This document shows, in pieces, positions 51,519 to 60,658 of a stretch of DNA of 64,000 nucleotides (its first letter is position 1; each line of letters starts with the position of its first letter). Origin of the DNA: CAWCTB01 sp963798275 (GTDB lineage: Bacteria; Acidobacteriota; Terriglobia; Terriglobales; Acidobacteriaceae); NCBI GenBank assembly GCA_963798275.1, contig CAWCTB010000009.1, positions 165,829 through 229,828 of the forward strand, given 5' to 3'. Made by a program: the position numbers and the translations under genes. The notes below the pieces were generated by a model. It saw nothing but the letters and a program-made list of their open reading frames with translations, was not told where the DNA came from and did no database searches.

Positions 51519-52358
51519 CTATGCCGCCTCAACATACTTAATCAGCAATACTTCGTTGCCAATTTCGTTGTAGATCAGCTCATCCACCGTTCCGCTGGCC
51601 AGCAGGATGCCGTAGCCGCCTGGGCGCATGCCCTCGGCTTCACGCAACGCAATATGCGCCCCGGGATCGTCGGTTGGGTTGGCAATGGCGGCATGGGTCA
51701 GCGACTCGCGCTTGAATCCCGCGCCCGGATCGCGCACGTAGAACACCATGGCGCGCTCGGTTCGCACTCCGGTGACTTCGACCACCTGTTCGGAATTGAA
51801 AGCCGCCCCGTGTTCCATGGCGTTCAACAGCACTTCCCGAAATGCCTGCAACATCTCCACCCGGGTGTCTTCGGGCAGTTGCGCGCTCAACTCTTTGGCG
51901 AAGGTAATCAGCCGCTCGGCTGTAATCATCCGGCAATTCACCCGCACCGAGACCCAGCCCGGCCGCGCCGACAGCACTTGTATATCGTCACGCCACTGGC
52001 TGTCTGACGCAGCCCCTACCGCGAGGTTGGCGATCTCACAGGCCTCGAACGGCGGGGTGAAGCAGGCAAACACCCGCGCCCGCAATGCCGCGATCACGTC
52101 GTCGGCATCGCTCTCACGCGACAGCACGATCGTCTTCACCCCCGGGCGGATCGCGCGCATCTCCTGCAGCAGCGCCAGGTCCTCGTCGACCGTTGTATCG
52201 GGATGCGTGATCACCACTCCAAACGACCGGGTGCGCAAACGCAGCAGGGCGTCGGCATTCCCGGTCGCACACTCCAACGGCACCCCGGCAGAGGTTAGCT
52301 CGTGGGCGATCTCGCGGCTTACCTCCTGGTCTGAACCAATGATTAAGACCCGGCTCAT
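51519..52358 (-). CDS. Degenerate receiver + HATPase (anti-sigma/RsbW-type) protein
   Basis: This 279-residue protein has an N-terminal receiver-like fold (residues 1-115): VLIIGSDQEVSREIAHELTS, SFGVVITHPDTTVDEDLALL and KTIVLSRESDADDVIAALRA. The phospho-acceptor Asp position is His (VVITH) and the C-terminal Lys is replaced (CFTPPFEA), so phosphorylation is unlikely. Residues ~165-275 form a GHKL/HATPase_c_2 domain: LQAFREVLLNAMEHGAAFNS (the N box), VFYVRDPGAGFKRES and GGYGILLASG. This arrangement suggests an anti-sigma kinase-like regulator. Confidence 0.8.
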   Translation of the reverse strand: MSRVLIIGSDQEVSREIAHELTSAGVPLECATGNADALLRLRTRSFGVVITHPDTTVDEDLALLQEMRAIRPGVKTIVLSRESDADDVIAALRARVFACFTPPFEACEIANLAVGAASDSQWRDDIQVLSARPGWVSVRVNCRMITAERLITFAKELSAQLPEDTRVEMLQAFREVLLNAMEHGAAFNSEQVVEVTGVRTERAMVFYVRDPGAGFKRESLTHAAIANPTDDPGAHIALREAEGMRPGGYGILLASGTVDELIYNEIGNEVLLIKYVEAA

Positions 52359-52505
52359 GGTTGCTCTCCAACCTGCAAGATTTCGATATAGCTTACCGCG
52401 AGCGTGCACCCGGCGCGATAGTCGCGCGAGGGAGTTCCGTCAATTTCCCGTTGTGCCTGGCCGGAGCGCGGGGGAAAATGGCCTCCACGCCGCAGGAGGA
52501 ACACC

Positions 52506-53045
52506 ATGTCCCGCATCCCCAGAAATCTTCTCGTATCTACCCTCACCTTCAGCGCTTGTCTGCTCTTTGCCGTCTCCACACTGGCTCAGGACGCCTCTTC
52601 CTCGGCCGCCGCGAGTACTCCACCCAAGGACGAATACCGCAATATCACGACTCAGGACATTCAGTTGCTGCGCCAGAACCTGCGATCAGAACGAAAGCAG
52701 ATCATCGCCGCGAACCTGCCGTTGAGCCCGACAGAGGCCGAAAAGTTCTGGCCGGTGTATGACCAGTACATCGCGGAATTGGTTACCATGAATGGCAAAA
52801 AATATGAACTTATCCAGCAGTACCTGCAGAATGGCAACAGCATGTCCGACGCTCAAGCCCAAACTGCCGTCAAGCGGTGGATCGACGTGGACCGTTCCGT
52901 CTCCGACCTGAGAACGAAGTACATTCCCCTCTTCAGCAAGGTGTTATCACCCCGCAAAACTGCTCTGTTCTACCAGCTCGACCGGCGCGTGCAACTGATG
53001 ATCGACCTGCAACTGGCCTCGGCCCTGCCGCTCATCGAGCCATGA
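52506..53045 (+). CDS. Secreted helical protein of unknown function (Spy/CpxP-like layout)
   Basis: This 179-residue protein has a signal peptide (SACLLFAVSTLAQ). The mature part is alpha-helical: DIQLLRQNLRSERKQIIAAN, LPLSPTEAEKFWPVYDQYIA and PLFSKVLSPRKTALFYQLDR. The layout of three long helices with LSPxEAxxFWPxY and SxxKxAxFYQLxRR resembles periplasmic proteins of the Spy/CpxP superfamily, but the family is not proven. It is divergent from the receiver gene. Confidence 0.6.
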   Translation: MSRIPRNLLVSTLTFSACLLFAVSTLAQDASSSAAASTPPKDEYRNITTQDIQLLRQNLRSERKQIIAANLPLSPTEAEKFWPVYDQYIAELVTMNGKKYELIQQYLQNGNSMSDAQAQTAVKRWIDVDRSVSDLRTKYIPLFSKVLSPRKTALFYQLDRRVQLMIDLQLASALPLIEP

Positions 53046-53117
53046 ACATTCGAGGTTGTTCTGTGATGGGGGTGACGAATCGCGGATGCTTGCCGCGGCC
53101 GGCGTCGGCTTCCTGCC

Positions 53118-53549
53118 CTACTCGTAAATCACTACCTCAAACTTCTTTAGCGCATGAAAGCCACCCTGCGATGCGTCGATGGCAAAGTCCCACGGGCCCG
53201 ACATGTCCATCTCCTTCAACGTCCCTTCGTAGTTGCCGTTGCCCCTCGGTTCAAGGGTGATTTCGTTCTTGCCCATGTCCATGACCTTCATGGTGAGCGT
53301 GCCTTTCACCTGCGCGTTGTCCACCGTCTTGCCCGCGCCATCGACAATGTGCACGGTAAACGTTACTGGCTTTACCATGCGGGGATGGTCGGGCATAACC
53401 TGCAGATCGATCTTCCACGGGCTGGCCGGCTCCTTCGACGCGGAGGTGACTGCGGGCTGCGACGGGGCTTCGGAGACCGGCTTCGCCCGACAACCCGCGG
53501 ACACAAGTACCAGCTGAGCGGAAATGAGTAGAAGGCAGCTCTTACGCAT
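53118..53549 (-). CDS. FixH/YtkA-like periplasmic protein
   Basis: This 143-residue protein has a lipoprotein-like signal (LLLISAQLVLVSAGCRA). A beta-sandwich domain follows: DLQVMPDHPRMVKPVTFTVH, VDNAQVKGTLTMKVMDMGKN, GNYEGTLKEMDMSGPWDFAI. The MDMG and MDMSGPW Met-rich turns are typical of FixH/YtkA-like domains, several of which bind copper. A role in copper handling or cytochrome oxidase assembly is inference. Confidence 0.78.
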   Translation of the reverse strand: MRKSCLLLISAQLVLVSAGCRAKPVSEAPSQPAVTSASKEPASPWKIDLQVMPDHPRMVKPVTFTVHIVDGAGKTVDNAQVKGTLTMKVMDMGKNEITLEPRGNGNYEGTLKEMDMSGPWDFAIDASQGGFHALKKFEVVIYE

Positions 53550-53645
53550 GGAATCATCATACGTCGGCCACGCCGAGCTTCGCTTCCACCAGGACAATTC
53601 AAGACTCATCTTCCCACCACCCCCTGCCCTTGCTAGCATCCGGTT

Positions 53646-54402
53646 ATGTTCCGAACGCGATTCAAGCAGCAAATTGTCGCCGAGTTTCTTCCTCCCGCGC
53701 GCCCGCGCAAACGGCAAAAGGTGATCGTCCTCTGCGATGGCATGCCTGGACTCCCGCGCAAGCAGCCGCTGGCGGAGTTCCTCTCGCAGAAAGGCTACTG
53801 GGTCTTTTACCCTCGCTATCGCGGAGCGTGGGAGAGCGACGGCGTCTTTCTCGACCGGTCTCCGCACGAAGACATCCTTGACCTGATCGACGAGCTGCCC
53901 AAGGGCGTGACCAGTGCCGCCTTCGGCCAGCGGTTCGCACTGTCGCCCGACGAAATCTTCGTCATCGGCGGCAGTTTCGGCGGAGCCGCGTCCATTCTTT
54001 GCTCGCTCGATCCTCGCGTCCGCCGCGTGATCGCCAACTGCCCGGTGGTCGACTGGTCGATCCTCCGCCGCAGCGAAAAAGCCGAAACTTCAAACCCAAG
54101 TTACGCCGCGTACATTCGCGAGGCCTTCGGCAACGGGTACCGGCTCTCGGATAAGAACTGGGAAAAGCTCTATAGCGGCACGTTCTACAACCCGGCGCAC
54201 CACGTTGCGCGAAATCGATCCCTCAAAAATCATGATGTTCCATGCCAAGGACGACCCTTACGTACCCTGGCGTTCCGTCGACAGGTTCGCCCGGCGCACC
54301 GGCGCAAGACTAAAGCTGTTCGCGCGTGGCGGACACCTCAGCACCGAGCGCATCGTTCAACGCTACTGGCCGCAGATCCAGAGGTTCTTCGACGAGGTAT
54401 GA
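53646..54402 (+). CDS. Alpha/beta hydrolase (S9/DLH-like; frameshifted)
   Basis: The first frame gives MFRTRFKQQIVAEFLPPARP, VIVLCDGMPGLPRKQPLAEF, the nucleophile GGSFGGAASILCSLDP and an end at HHVA. After a single-base shift at ~54,205-54,210 the second frame continues REIDPSKIMMFHAKDDPYVP and GGHLSTERIVQRYWPQIQRF, supplying the Asp and His of the triad. Joined, the enzyme is ~250 residues and complete. It is probably an esterase or peptidase-like hydrolase. Confidence 0.8.
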
Positions 54403-54416
54403 CCGCAATTTGTTTT

Positions 54417-54486
54417 GAAGGGGCACGCCTTCAGGCGTGTCGTAAGCGGGCCCCGAACACAATCGCGGGCTTCAGCCCGCCGCCTC
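54417..54486. repeat. REP-like double palindrome
   Basis: GGGCACGCCTTCAGGCGTG (~54,421) and GCGGGCTTCAGCCCGC (~54,465) form two hairpins with TTCAG loops, as in the elements at 12.7 and 18.9 kb. Confidence 0.7.
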
Positions 54487-55418
54487 TAATGCGAATGGCT
54501 GTGCCCATGCTCGGGGCTGACGGGAATCACGCAACCGTGCGCCACCTCGCAGATCGCGTGCTCGAACTGGATGGTGGTGTGATGAATATGAAAGCGGCTG
54601 CCGAGCTGGTCGCGAATCAGCTTCAGAATTGCCTCGCTCTCCGAGGCGCGCATGTCATTGATGCTCACGTGGCACGAGAGCGAATGGGTGTCGCTGCCAA
54701 TGCTCCACACGTGCAGGTCGTGCACGTCGTTCACCCCCGGAATTTCGCGGATGGTCTGCTCGATTCGCTCCACCTCCATGCCGCGCGGCGTGCCTTCCAG
54801 CAGAATGTTCAGGCTCTCGCGAATGATGCCAATGGACGACCACAGGATCATCACCCCAATGCCGATCGACAGCGCCGGATCGATCCAGCGCTGGCCGGTG
54901 AACACAATGGCAACGCCGCCCGCGATCACCGCCGCGGTCGACAGCGTATCCCCAATCTCGTGCAGGATGGCACTGCGCATGTTGATGTCGCGATGCCCGC
55001 GCATCAGCAGCAGCGCAATCGCGCCGTTCATGACCACGCCGGCCGCCGCCACCCAGATCATCACCCCGGCATGCACGTCCACCGGGTTCTGCAAACGGCG
55101 AAACGCTTCGTACCAGATGTAGAACGAGATCAGCACCAGCGACAGTCCGTTGATGAACGCCGCCAGTACGCCCGCGCGGTTGTAGCCAAACGTTTTGGTG
55201 GGATTCGGGCCGCGTGACTGCAGGTACACCGCGCCCCACGACAGCACCAGCGCGAAGAAATCGGACAAGTTGTGCCCCGCTTCGGAGAGCAGCGCCAGAC
55301 TATGCGCCTTGAAACCGGCGACCACCAGCAGCACGATGTATACCGCGGTGACGATCAGCGACAGGCGCAGGACGCGCGAGGTCGTCCCGCTGACCGGCTG
55401 GCTGGCATGGACATGCAT
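54486..55418 (-). CDS. Cation diffusion facilitator (CDF) metal efflux transporter
   Basis: This 310-residue protein has six membrane helices and a C-terminal metallochaperone-like domain. The transport-site pairs are HNLSD (49-53) and HEIGD (153-157), the zinc-type HxxxD pattern. His-rich ends occur at both termini (MHVHAS and EHGHSHSH). The C-terminal domain includes GVNDVHDLHVWSIGSDTHSL. It should export Zn2+, and possibly Co2+ or Cd2+, by proton antiport. Confidence 0.93.
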   Translation of the reverse strand: MHVHASQPVSGTTSRVLRLSLIVTAVYIVLLVVAGFKAHSLALLSEAGHNLSDFFALVLSWGAVYLQSRGPNPTKTFGYNRAGVLAAFINGLSLVLISFYIWYEAFRRLQNPVDVHAGVMIWVAAAGVVMNGAIALLLMRGHRDINMRSAILHEIGDTLSTAAVIAGGVAIVFTGQRWIDPALSIGIGVMILWSSIGIIRESLNILLEGTPRGMEVERIEQTIREIPGVNDVHDLHVWSIGSDTHSLSCHVSINDMRASESEAILKLIRDQLGSRFHIHHTTIQFEHAICEVAHGCVIPVSPEHGHSHSH

Positions 55419-55547
55419 TGTGTAAGTTTAAACCCGCGCTGACAGCGATAGCAGTCTCAGCTCTGTTGCTACTGCTTTTCGCGGGTCTGTGAATTGAGTC
55501 CACTCACACGATGGATAAGAGAATGGGCGCTTCTTCAATGGGGGTCA

Positions 55548-56198
55548 TTACGCGCTCGGCATGAACCAGGACCAAACAGACTTGAACCAGGACCAAACAG
55601 ATTGGCGGCTCAACGCTTTCTCCTTCGCTCCGTCCGGCTCTGCAACCTGCATTAGCCGGTCGGCGTGCTTAAAGGCATTCTTCGTCAAGGTGATGCTTTT
55701 CTCAAGTACAGATCCATATTCCGTCATAACTTGGCCGTAGGCTTGCAGAGCTTCATCGGCCTTTTCCGGCGCAAGAGTATGATCGCCGTACTTTGCGAGA
55801 AAGATTGTCAACCGAGTGAGCACTCCTGTGTACCCCGCCGCACTCGCCTGATGGGCTGCGGCGTCGCCTGCATCATGTCGAAACGTGTACAGGGTCGCTA
55901 TAACCGGTGCCACAATGGATACAATCAGGACCCCTCCATAAAGCCACTTCATGCCAGGACCCTGGAATCCTTGAAACGCGAGTGGGTGTGCTGGGTTGCC
56001 GTCTGATGGATCTAAACCGAATCGGCTCACCAGTGCGGTAAAGACAGCAGTGCCCACCAATGTCGTTAAACTTGCTGCTACTCCCCCTAGACGCATGTTC
56101 CATCGACGATGGCCCTCAGCCGAGAGCCTGTGGGCCATGATTTCTCGAGGAAGCTGCTTCTTATATTTCTCTGCGCTCGCAATGACATCGTTCAACAT
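55548..56198 (-). CDS. SLATT-like 2TM protein
   Basis: This 216-residue protein starts at ATG 56198 with a GGAGG RBS. The N-terminal cytoplasmic part (KYKKQLPREIMAHRLSAEGH) is followed by helix 1 (AASLTTLVGTAVFTALVSRF), a short loop, helix 2 (WLYGGVLIVSIVAPVIATLY) and a long helical C-terminus (HDAGDAAAHQASAAGYTGVL). This matches the layout of SLATT/DUF4231 proteins, which in other bacteria act as membrane effectors of nucleotide-signalling defence systems. No SMODS, SLOG or nucleotide cyclase gene is next to it. The end has a tandem VWSWF repeat. Family assignment is moderate. Confidence 0.55.
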   Translation of the reverse strand: MLNDVIASAEKYKKQLPREIMAHRLSAEGHRRWNMRLGGVAASLTTLVGTAVFTALVSRFGLDPSDGNPAHPLAFQGFQGPGMKWLYGGVLIVSIVAPVIATLYTFRHDAGDAAAHQASAAGYTGVLTRLTIFLAKYGDHTLAPEKADEALQAYGQVMTEYGSVLEKSITLTKNAFKHADRLMQVAEPDGAKEKALSRQSVWSWFKSVWSWFMPSA

Positions 56199-56640
56199 GA
56201 TGTCCTCCAGGCAGAAAGATTCTTTGTCGGAGCGTATTGCCCAAATAAGCCTCTTCCGGGACGTGAGACTCTGCAACGGTGCAACCAGGATGGACTGACT
56301 CAGCTCACGTTGCGGCAGGGGGCTTCTTTCGCTAAAAATAACACGCCTAACTAGCAGCTAGAATCCTTGGAAGCTGGCATTTCTCCGACTGTTCCCAATT
56401 CGGTTCTCTGATACGCCGCGTGCCTTCGCTTCACCTTGACCGGGGGCATCCGAGGAACAACTTCCCGCCCGCAGGCGGCCCGGAGCCCCACCGCGTTTGC
56501 TTGCAGGAGCGATCCCGGGGAACTCCTATCCGCCAACCCCGGCGCATGGACCCGACCAGTGCTACAATCGCGCCGCGAGCTTAGACAAGGCTTGCCGGGC
56601 CGCCGTTGTCTCGGGTATCCGCCCCACCAGGAGAAGGATC
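56199..56640. other. Intergenic, no gene recognised
   Basis: This is the divergent region between the SLATT-like and Yip1 genes. An RBS (GGAGAAGG) precedes the Yip1 start. Confidence 0.35.
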
Positions 56641-57384
56641 ATGAGTTCCGCCGCTGCCGCTCCGCTCGAAACCAAACCGCTGTCGCAAGCCGAACGCGTC
56701 ATCGACACCTTCGTCGCGCCCAGCAAGACCTTCACCGACATCCGCCGCGACGCCAGTTGGTGGCTGCCGTGGCTGCTGGGCGCCATCGTCGGCCTCGCCA
56801 TGGTCGCGCTGGTCGACCAGAAAGTGGGCATGACCCGGGTCGCCGAGAACGATGTGCAACAGTCGCCCAAGCAGGCCGAAAAGCTCGACCAGCTTCCCGC
56901 CGATCAGCGCACGGCGCAGCTTGCGCTGGCCGCCAAAATTACCCGCTGGGCCGCCTACGGCTCACCCCTGCTGAGCATCATCATTGTCGCCATTCTGGCC
57001 GCGGTGCTGATGGGGACCTTCAACTTCGGCTTCGGCCAGGAAGTGAAGTTCCAGCAGGCCATGGCGGTCAGCATGTACGCCTTCCTTCCCGGGATTATCA
57101 AGACGCTGCTGGTCATGCTGGTGATCGTGATTGGCGGAGGCGAGGGCTTCACCTTCCGCAATCAGCTTGCCAGCAATCTGGGCGGACTGGTCGATCCCAG
57201 CTCAGGCTTCCTCCATTCCATCGCCACTTCGCTCGACGTCTTCAACATTTGGATTCTCGTCCTCACCGGCATCGGCTATGCCTGCATCACCCGGCTGAAG
57301 CTGGGTACCACCATGGCAGTGGTTTTCGGCTGGTGGGCCTTTGTCAGTCTGGTGGGAGCAGCCATCCAGGGCCTGTTCGGGTAG
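56641..57384 (+). CDS. Yip1-family membrane protein
   Basis: This 247-residue protein has an N-terminal soluble part (SQAERVIDTFVAPSKTFTDI) and five membrane helices (WWLPWLLGAIVGLAMVALV, SPLLSIIIVAILAAVLMGTF, MYAFLPGIIKTLLVMLVIVI, FNIWILVLTGIGYACITRLK, AVVFGWWAFVSLVGAAIQGL). The opening and the PGIIK..L segment match bacterial Yip1-domain proteins of unknown role. The start ATG 56641 has RBS GGAGAAGG. Confidence 0.85.
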   Translation: MSSAAAAPLETKPLSQAERVIDTFVAPSKTFTDIRRDASWWLPWLLGAIVGLAMVALVDQKVGMTRVAENDVQQSPKQAEKLDQLPADQRTAQLALAAKITRWAAYGSPLLSIIIVAILAAVLMGTFNFGFGQEVKFQQAMAVSMYAFLPGIIKTLLVMLVIVIGGGEGFTFRNQLASNLGGLVDPSSGFLHSIATSLDVFNIWILVLTGIGYACITRLKLGTTMAVVFGWWAFVSLVGAAIQGLFG

Positions 57385-57745
57385 CAGCTACCCGCCTGCC
57401 CAGCGCGTCTTCCGCGGTTAGCGCGGCTGCGTACTTTTTCGCAGCAGTCGAGATTCCTTTCCCGATCTACCCATTGGGAGTCCCACGAATGCGAAACCGG
57501 GAACGGCGCCCGGCGCAGCGGCGGAAAAGTGAGCTATACTTCCGCTGCTGTCTTTTTTTGATATTCCCGCAACAGTATGCGCGGGCGCGGGTACTTTCAT
57601 TCTTATTACCATACCCGCGAATCGTTATGTGGCCATTGCGTCTTTGGAACGGGAGTGAGCGCCGGCGATCCCTTCATACCCTCCGGCGACTCTTCAGCAG
57701 CAGCCCGGCCCGTAGATGCCAGGAGCAGGCCCCGGGAGGTGTCGC
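57385..57745. other. Intergenic, no gene recognised
   Basis: Nothing is recognised in this ~360 bp before the PIN-TRAM gene. A GGGAGG RBS (57,734-57,739) precedes the TTG start. Confidence 0.35.
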
Positions 57746-58759
57746 TTGGACCTGGTTGTTATACGCGTCATATTCGTTTTTGTTACCGCAGTTTCCAGCT
57801 ACGAACTTCAGCCTTTCGGACTCACCCGCTGGCCTGCCGCGGCCGTAGGCGCGCTTTTCGGTATCGCGGTGGTGTTGTTCGAATTCCGGCTGCGCCAGGT
57901 CAGCCTCAAGCGCCTGATCGGGGCCGTCATCGGCAGCATCCTCGGCATCCTCGGCGCCTACCTCTTCAGCCTGGTTCTCCACAACACCCTGCAACCGGGC
58001 GCTACCCAGAGCTTCCTGCAAATCTCCCTGATGCTGCTCATGGCCTACATCGGCCTGGTGGTCGGCGCCGGCAAGGGCGACCTGCTCAACCTCTCCGCGC
58101 TGGGCGGCATCTTCGGCGGCGAGAAGCAAGGCAAGAAGAGCTACAAAATCCTCGACACCAGCGTCATCATCGACGGCCGCATTGCCGACATTGCGGAAAC
58201 CGGCTTTCTCGATGGCATTTTGGTGATACCGCAGTTCGTCCTGCGTGAGCTGCAACTGGTGGCCGACTCTGCCGATTCCATGAAGCGCAATCGCGGACGC
58301 CGCGGCCTCGACATCCTGCAACGCATCCAGAAGATCGCCACCCTGCAGATCCAGATCGTCGAAGACGACTTCCCGGCGGTGCGCGAAGTCGACCTGAAGC
58401 TGATCGAGCTGGCCAAGCTTTACGAGGGCAAAATCGTTACCAACGATTTCAACCTCAATAAGGTTGCGCAATTGCAGGGCGTCGAGGTGCTCAATATCAA
58501 CGAGCTGGCTAACTCGCTCAAGCCGATTGTGTTGCCCGGCGAGATCATGCGTGTATTCATCCTCAAGGAAGGCAAGGAATACAACCAGGGCGTCGCCTAT
58601 CTCGACGACGGAACCATGGTGGTGGTGGACAACGCCCGTAAGATGATCGGCAAAAACGTCGATATCTCGGTCACGTCGGTGCTGCAGACTACTGCGGGCA
58701 AGATGATCTTCGGCAAGTTCGACGAGCGTGCCATGAACCTGACGCCTCGTCCGCGTTGA
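57746..58759 (+). CDS. YacL-like PIN/TRAM domain membrane protein
   Basis: The protein has 337 residues: about four membrane helices in residues 1-105, a PIN nuclease domain (~130-245; KKSYKILDTSVIIDGRIADI, FVLRELQLVADSADSMKRNR and KIVTNDFNLNKVAQL give the acidic site) and a TRAM RNA-binding domain (PGEIMRVFILKEGKEYNQGV and DNARKMIGKNVDISVTSVLQ). The start is TTG at 57746, preceded by GGGAGG; the in-frame ATG at 57716 has no RBS. The order yacL-ispD-ispF is conserved in Bacillus and other bacteria. It probably acts on RNA at the membrane. Confidence 0.9.
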   Translation: MDLVVIRVIFVFVTAVSSYELQPFGLTRWPAAAVGALFGIAVVLFEFRLRQVSLKRLIGAVIGSILGILGAYLFSLVLHNTLQPGATQSFLQISLMLLMAYIGLVVGAGKGDLLNLSALGGIFGGEKQGKKSYKILDTSVIIDGRIADIAETGFLDGILVIPQFVLRELQLVADSADSMKRNRGRRGLDILQRIQKIATLQIQIVEDDFPAVREVDLKLIELAKLYEGKIVTNDFNLNKVAQLQGVEVLNINELANSLKPIVLPGEIMRVFILKEGKEYNQGVAYLDDGTMVVVDNARKMIGKNVDISVTSVLQTTAGKMIFGKFDERAMNLTPRPR

Positions 58760-58995
58760 ACCACGCCCGGTTGCCGCGCCCGACCTGCGCAAGTCCGGCC
58801 CGCAGCCCGCCGTCGTCCCGGAAGCGCCGAAGGCGGAGTAGTCGCCGGGGAAGCTGGCGTCTCGCTTCCTCGAGTCGAAAGAAGGTGCTAGTAACGACGA
58901 TTCCGGAAACTCCCCTCGCACTACCGGCGCCGTAAATTTTCGGCTCTCGATTTGTATTCCGCCCTCTGCGGCGGTTATACTCCACTGCCCAACCT

Positions 58996-59736
58996 ATGAA
59001 AGTCATTGTCATCATTCCGGCCGCAGGACTGGGCACCCGCATGTCGGCCGTGCCCGCCGGACTCAAACGCAAGAGCAAACAATTTTTCGAGCTGCAGGGG
59101 ACCCCCATTCTGGTGCACACCTTGCGCAAGTTCGCGCATTGCAGCCAGGTCAGCGAAATCGTGGTGGCCCTGCGCAAAAACGAGAGCGCCGGGTTCCTGG
59201 ACCTCATCGCCGGGGAGCGCTTCAAGAAGCCTATCCGCGTGGTCGAAGGCGGCGAGCACCGCCAGAACTCCGTGGCCAACGCGCTGAACTCGATCACGGC
59301 GGAAGCGGACGACATCGTGCTGGTCCACGACGCGGTACGGCCGTTCGTCGATAACGAAACGATTGTGGGCGTGATCGAGGCAGTGAAGAAGTACGGTGCC
59401 GCCATCGCCGGAGTGCCCGCGGTCGATACCGTTAAACAGGTGGATCGCACCTCCGACGGAGCGGTGGTCATTGCGACCGTGCCGCGCGAGCGCATGGTGC
59501 TGGCCCAGACGCCGCAGGGCTTTCGCTTTGGTTTGTTGAAGCGCGCCTTCGACGAAGCTACTGCCGACGGGTTCCTCGGGACGGACGAGGCATCGCTGAT
59601 TGAGCGCAGCGGCGGGACCGTGCATGTCGTCATGGGATCGCCGCGTAATCTAAAGATCACGACCCCCGCCGACCTGGAGCTGGCCGAGTTTTTCCTCTCG
59701 CTGGAAGACCGCCGCAAGGTCAGCCTGACGGGATAA
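58996..59736 (+). CDS. ispD: 2-C-methyl-D-erythritol 4-phosphate cytidylyltransferase
   Basis: IspD transfers CMP from CTP to methylerythritol phosphate in the non-mevalonate pathway. The 246-residue protein has the nucleotide loop IIPAAGLGTRM with LKRKSKQFFEL, the ribose/metal residues VEGGEHRQNSVANAL, VHDAVRPFV, TVPRERMVLAQTPQGFRF and DEASLIERSG. Its stop is 3 bp before the ispF start, so the two are co-transcribed. Confidence 0.95.
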   Translation: MKVIVIIPAAGLGTRMSAVPAGLKRKSKQFFELQGTPILVHTLRKFAHCSQVSEIVVALRKNESAGFLDLIAGERFKKPIRVVEGGEHRQNSVANALNSITAEADDIVLVHDAVRPFVDNETIVGVIEAVKKYGAAIAGVPAVDTVKQVDRTSDGAVVIATVPRERMVLAQTPQGFRFGLLKRAFDEATADGFLGTDEASLIERSGGTVHVVMGSPRNLKITTPADLELAEFFLSLEDRRKVSLTG

Positions 59737-59739
59737 GGC

Positions 59740-60240
59740 GTGTCCACCAATCCAGTTCGCTACACCCCGCGCATCGGCTTCGGCTGGGACTCTCACGAGT
59801 TCCAGGCTGGCATTCCCCTGAAGATCGGCGGCGTCCTGTTGCCACATCACAGCGGCCTCGCCGGACACTCCGATGGAGACGTCCTGCTGCACGCGCTCAC
59901 CGATGCGCTGCTCGGCGCCGTTGCCGCCGGCGATATCGGAACCTACTTCCCGCCCAGCGATCCCAAATGGAAGGGCGCTGACTCCGCGGTGTTCCTGCGC
60001 GAAGCCATGAAGCACGTGGCCAACGCCGGATACGAAGTCGGCAACGTCGACAGCACGCTCATCCTCGCCGCGCCCAAGATCGTTCCCCACGCGCAGGCCA
60101 TTCGTGAAAATGTCGCGCAATTGCTGGGCGTCACCCCCGCGCAGGTCAGCGTCAAGGCCAAAACTCCCGAGGGCACGGGCACCGACAACGCCGCCATCGC
60201 CCACGTGACCGTGCTGCTCGCCGAGATCAACTGGCCGTAG
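59740..60240 (+). CDS. ispF: 2-C-methyl-D-erythritol 2,4-cyclodiphosphate synthase
   Basis: IspF cyclises CDP-methylerythritol phosphate, releasing CMP. The 166-residue protein has the zinc site Asp and His in GFGWDSHEFQAG, the second His in HSDGDVLLHALTDALLGA, and the CDP pocket DIGTYFPPSDPKWKGADS. The C-terminal TPEGTGTDNAAIAHVTVLL is typical. The start is GTG. Confidence 0.95.
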   Translation: MSTNPVRYTPRIGFGWDSHEFQAGIPLKIGGVLLPHHSGLAGHSDGDVLLHALTDALLGAVAAGDIGTYFPPSDPKWKGADSAVFLREAMKHVANAGYEVGNVDSTLILAAPKIVPHAQAIRENVAQLLGVTPAQVSVKAKTPEGTGTDNAAIAHVTVLLAEINWP

Positions 60241-60353
60241 CGCAAACGGTGGAACACAGCTTCACGGCTTGCAGAAAATGTTTTGCAGGGTCGCACCTTT
60301 AGATTGCGACCTCACACCTGCACCCTTGACCTTTGCACCAAGGACGAAACCGC

Positions 60354-60638
60354 CTACCGCTCGTACCAATCCGAGTGCGGCGACCATTTCAGGCAGGCGA
60401 GGCAGGCGGTCACTTTCCACTGGTACAGGCACGCTGGGCAGATGCCTCCGGTGTCGAAGGTGTTCCAGATGTGGCCGCACATGCAGCGCCAGCGGTCTTC
60501 CTGGCGCGGAGTCCATGCGCAAAGCGGGCAACGAATGCGCGGGCCTTTGGGCCCCCGGCCTTGCTCATCGCCGATGGCAACGTCCACGTCGGGATCGAGC
60601 ACCGGGGAGCCTTGGGCCTTTGCCTTCGCTTGGGCCAT
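60354..60638 (-). CDS. Small zinc-ribbon protein with four CxxC-type pairs
   Basis: The ATG at 60638 with AGGAAA upstream gives a 94-residue protein. It has CPLC (residues ~37-40), WRCMCGHIWNTFDTGG, CPAC and CLAC, a double zinc-ribbon arrangement. An upstream in-frame extension of ~130 residues is antisense to the GH127 gene and was dropped. Function is unknown; double-ribbon proteins often bind nucleic acid or larger complexes. Confidence 0.65.
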   Translation of the reverse strand: MAQAKAKAQGSPVLDPDVDVAIGDEQGRGPKGPRIRCPLCAWTPRQEDRWRCMCGHIWNTFDTGGICPACLYQWKVTACLACLKWSPHSDWYER

Positions 60639-60658
60639 GAAGCAGTTTCCTTTCCGTT

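Noticed and set aside
57674..58921. 415-residue open frame antisense to the PIN-TRAM gene
   Set aside because: It is opposite a gene with complete PIN and TRAM domains. The product is Asp/Gln/Leu-rich without family features.
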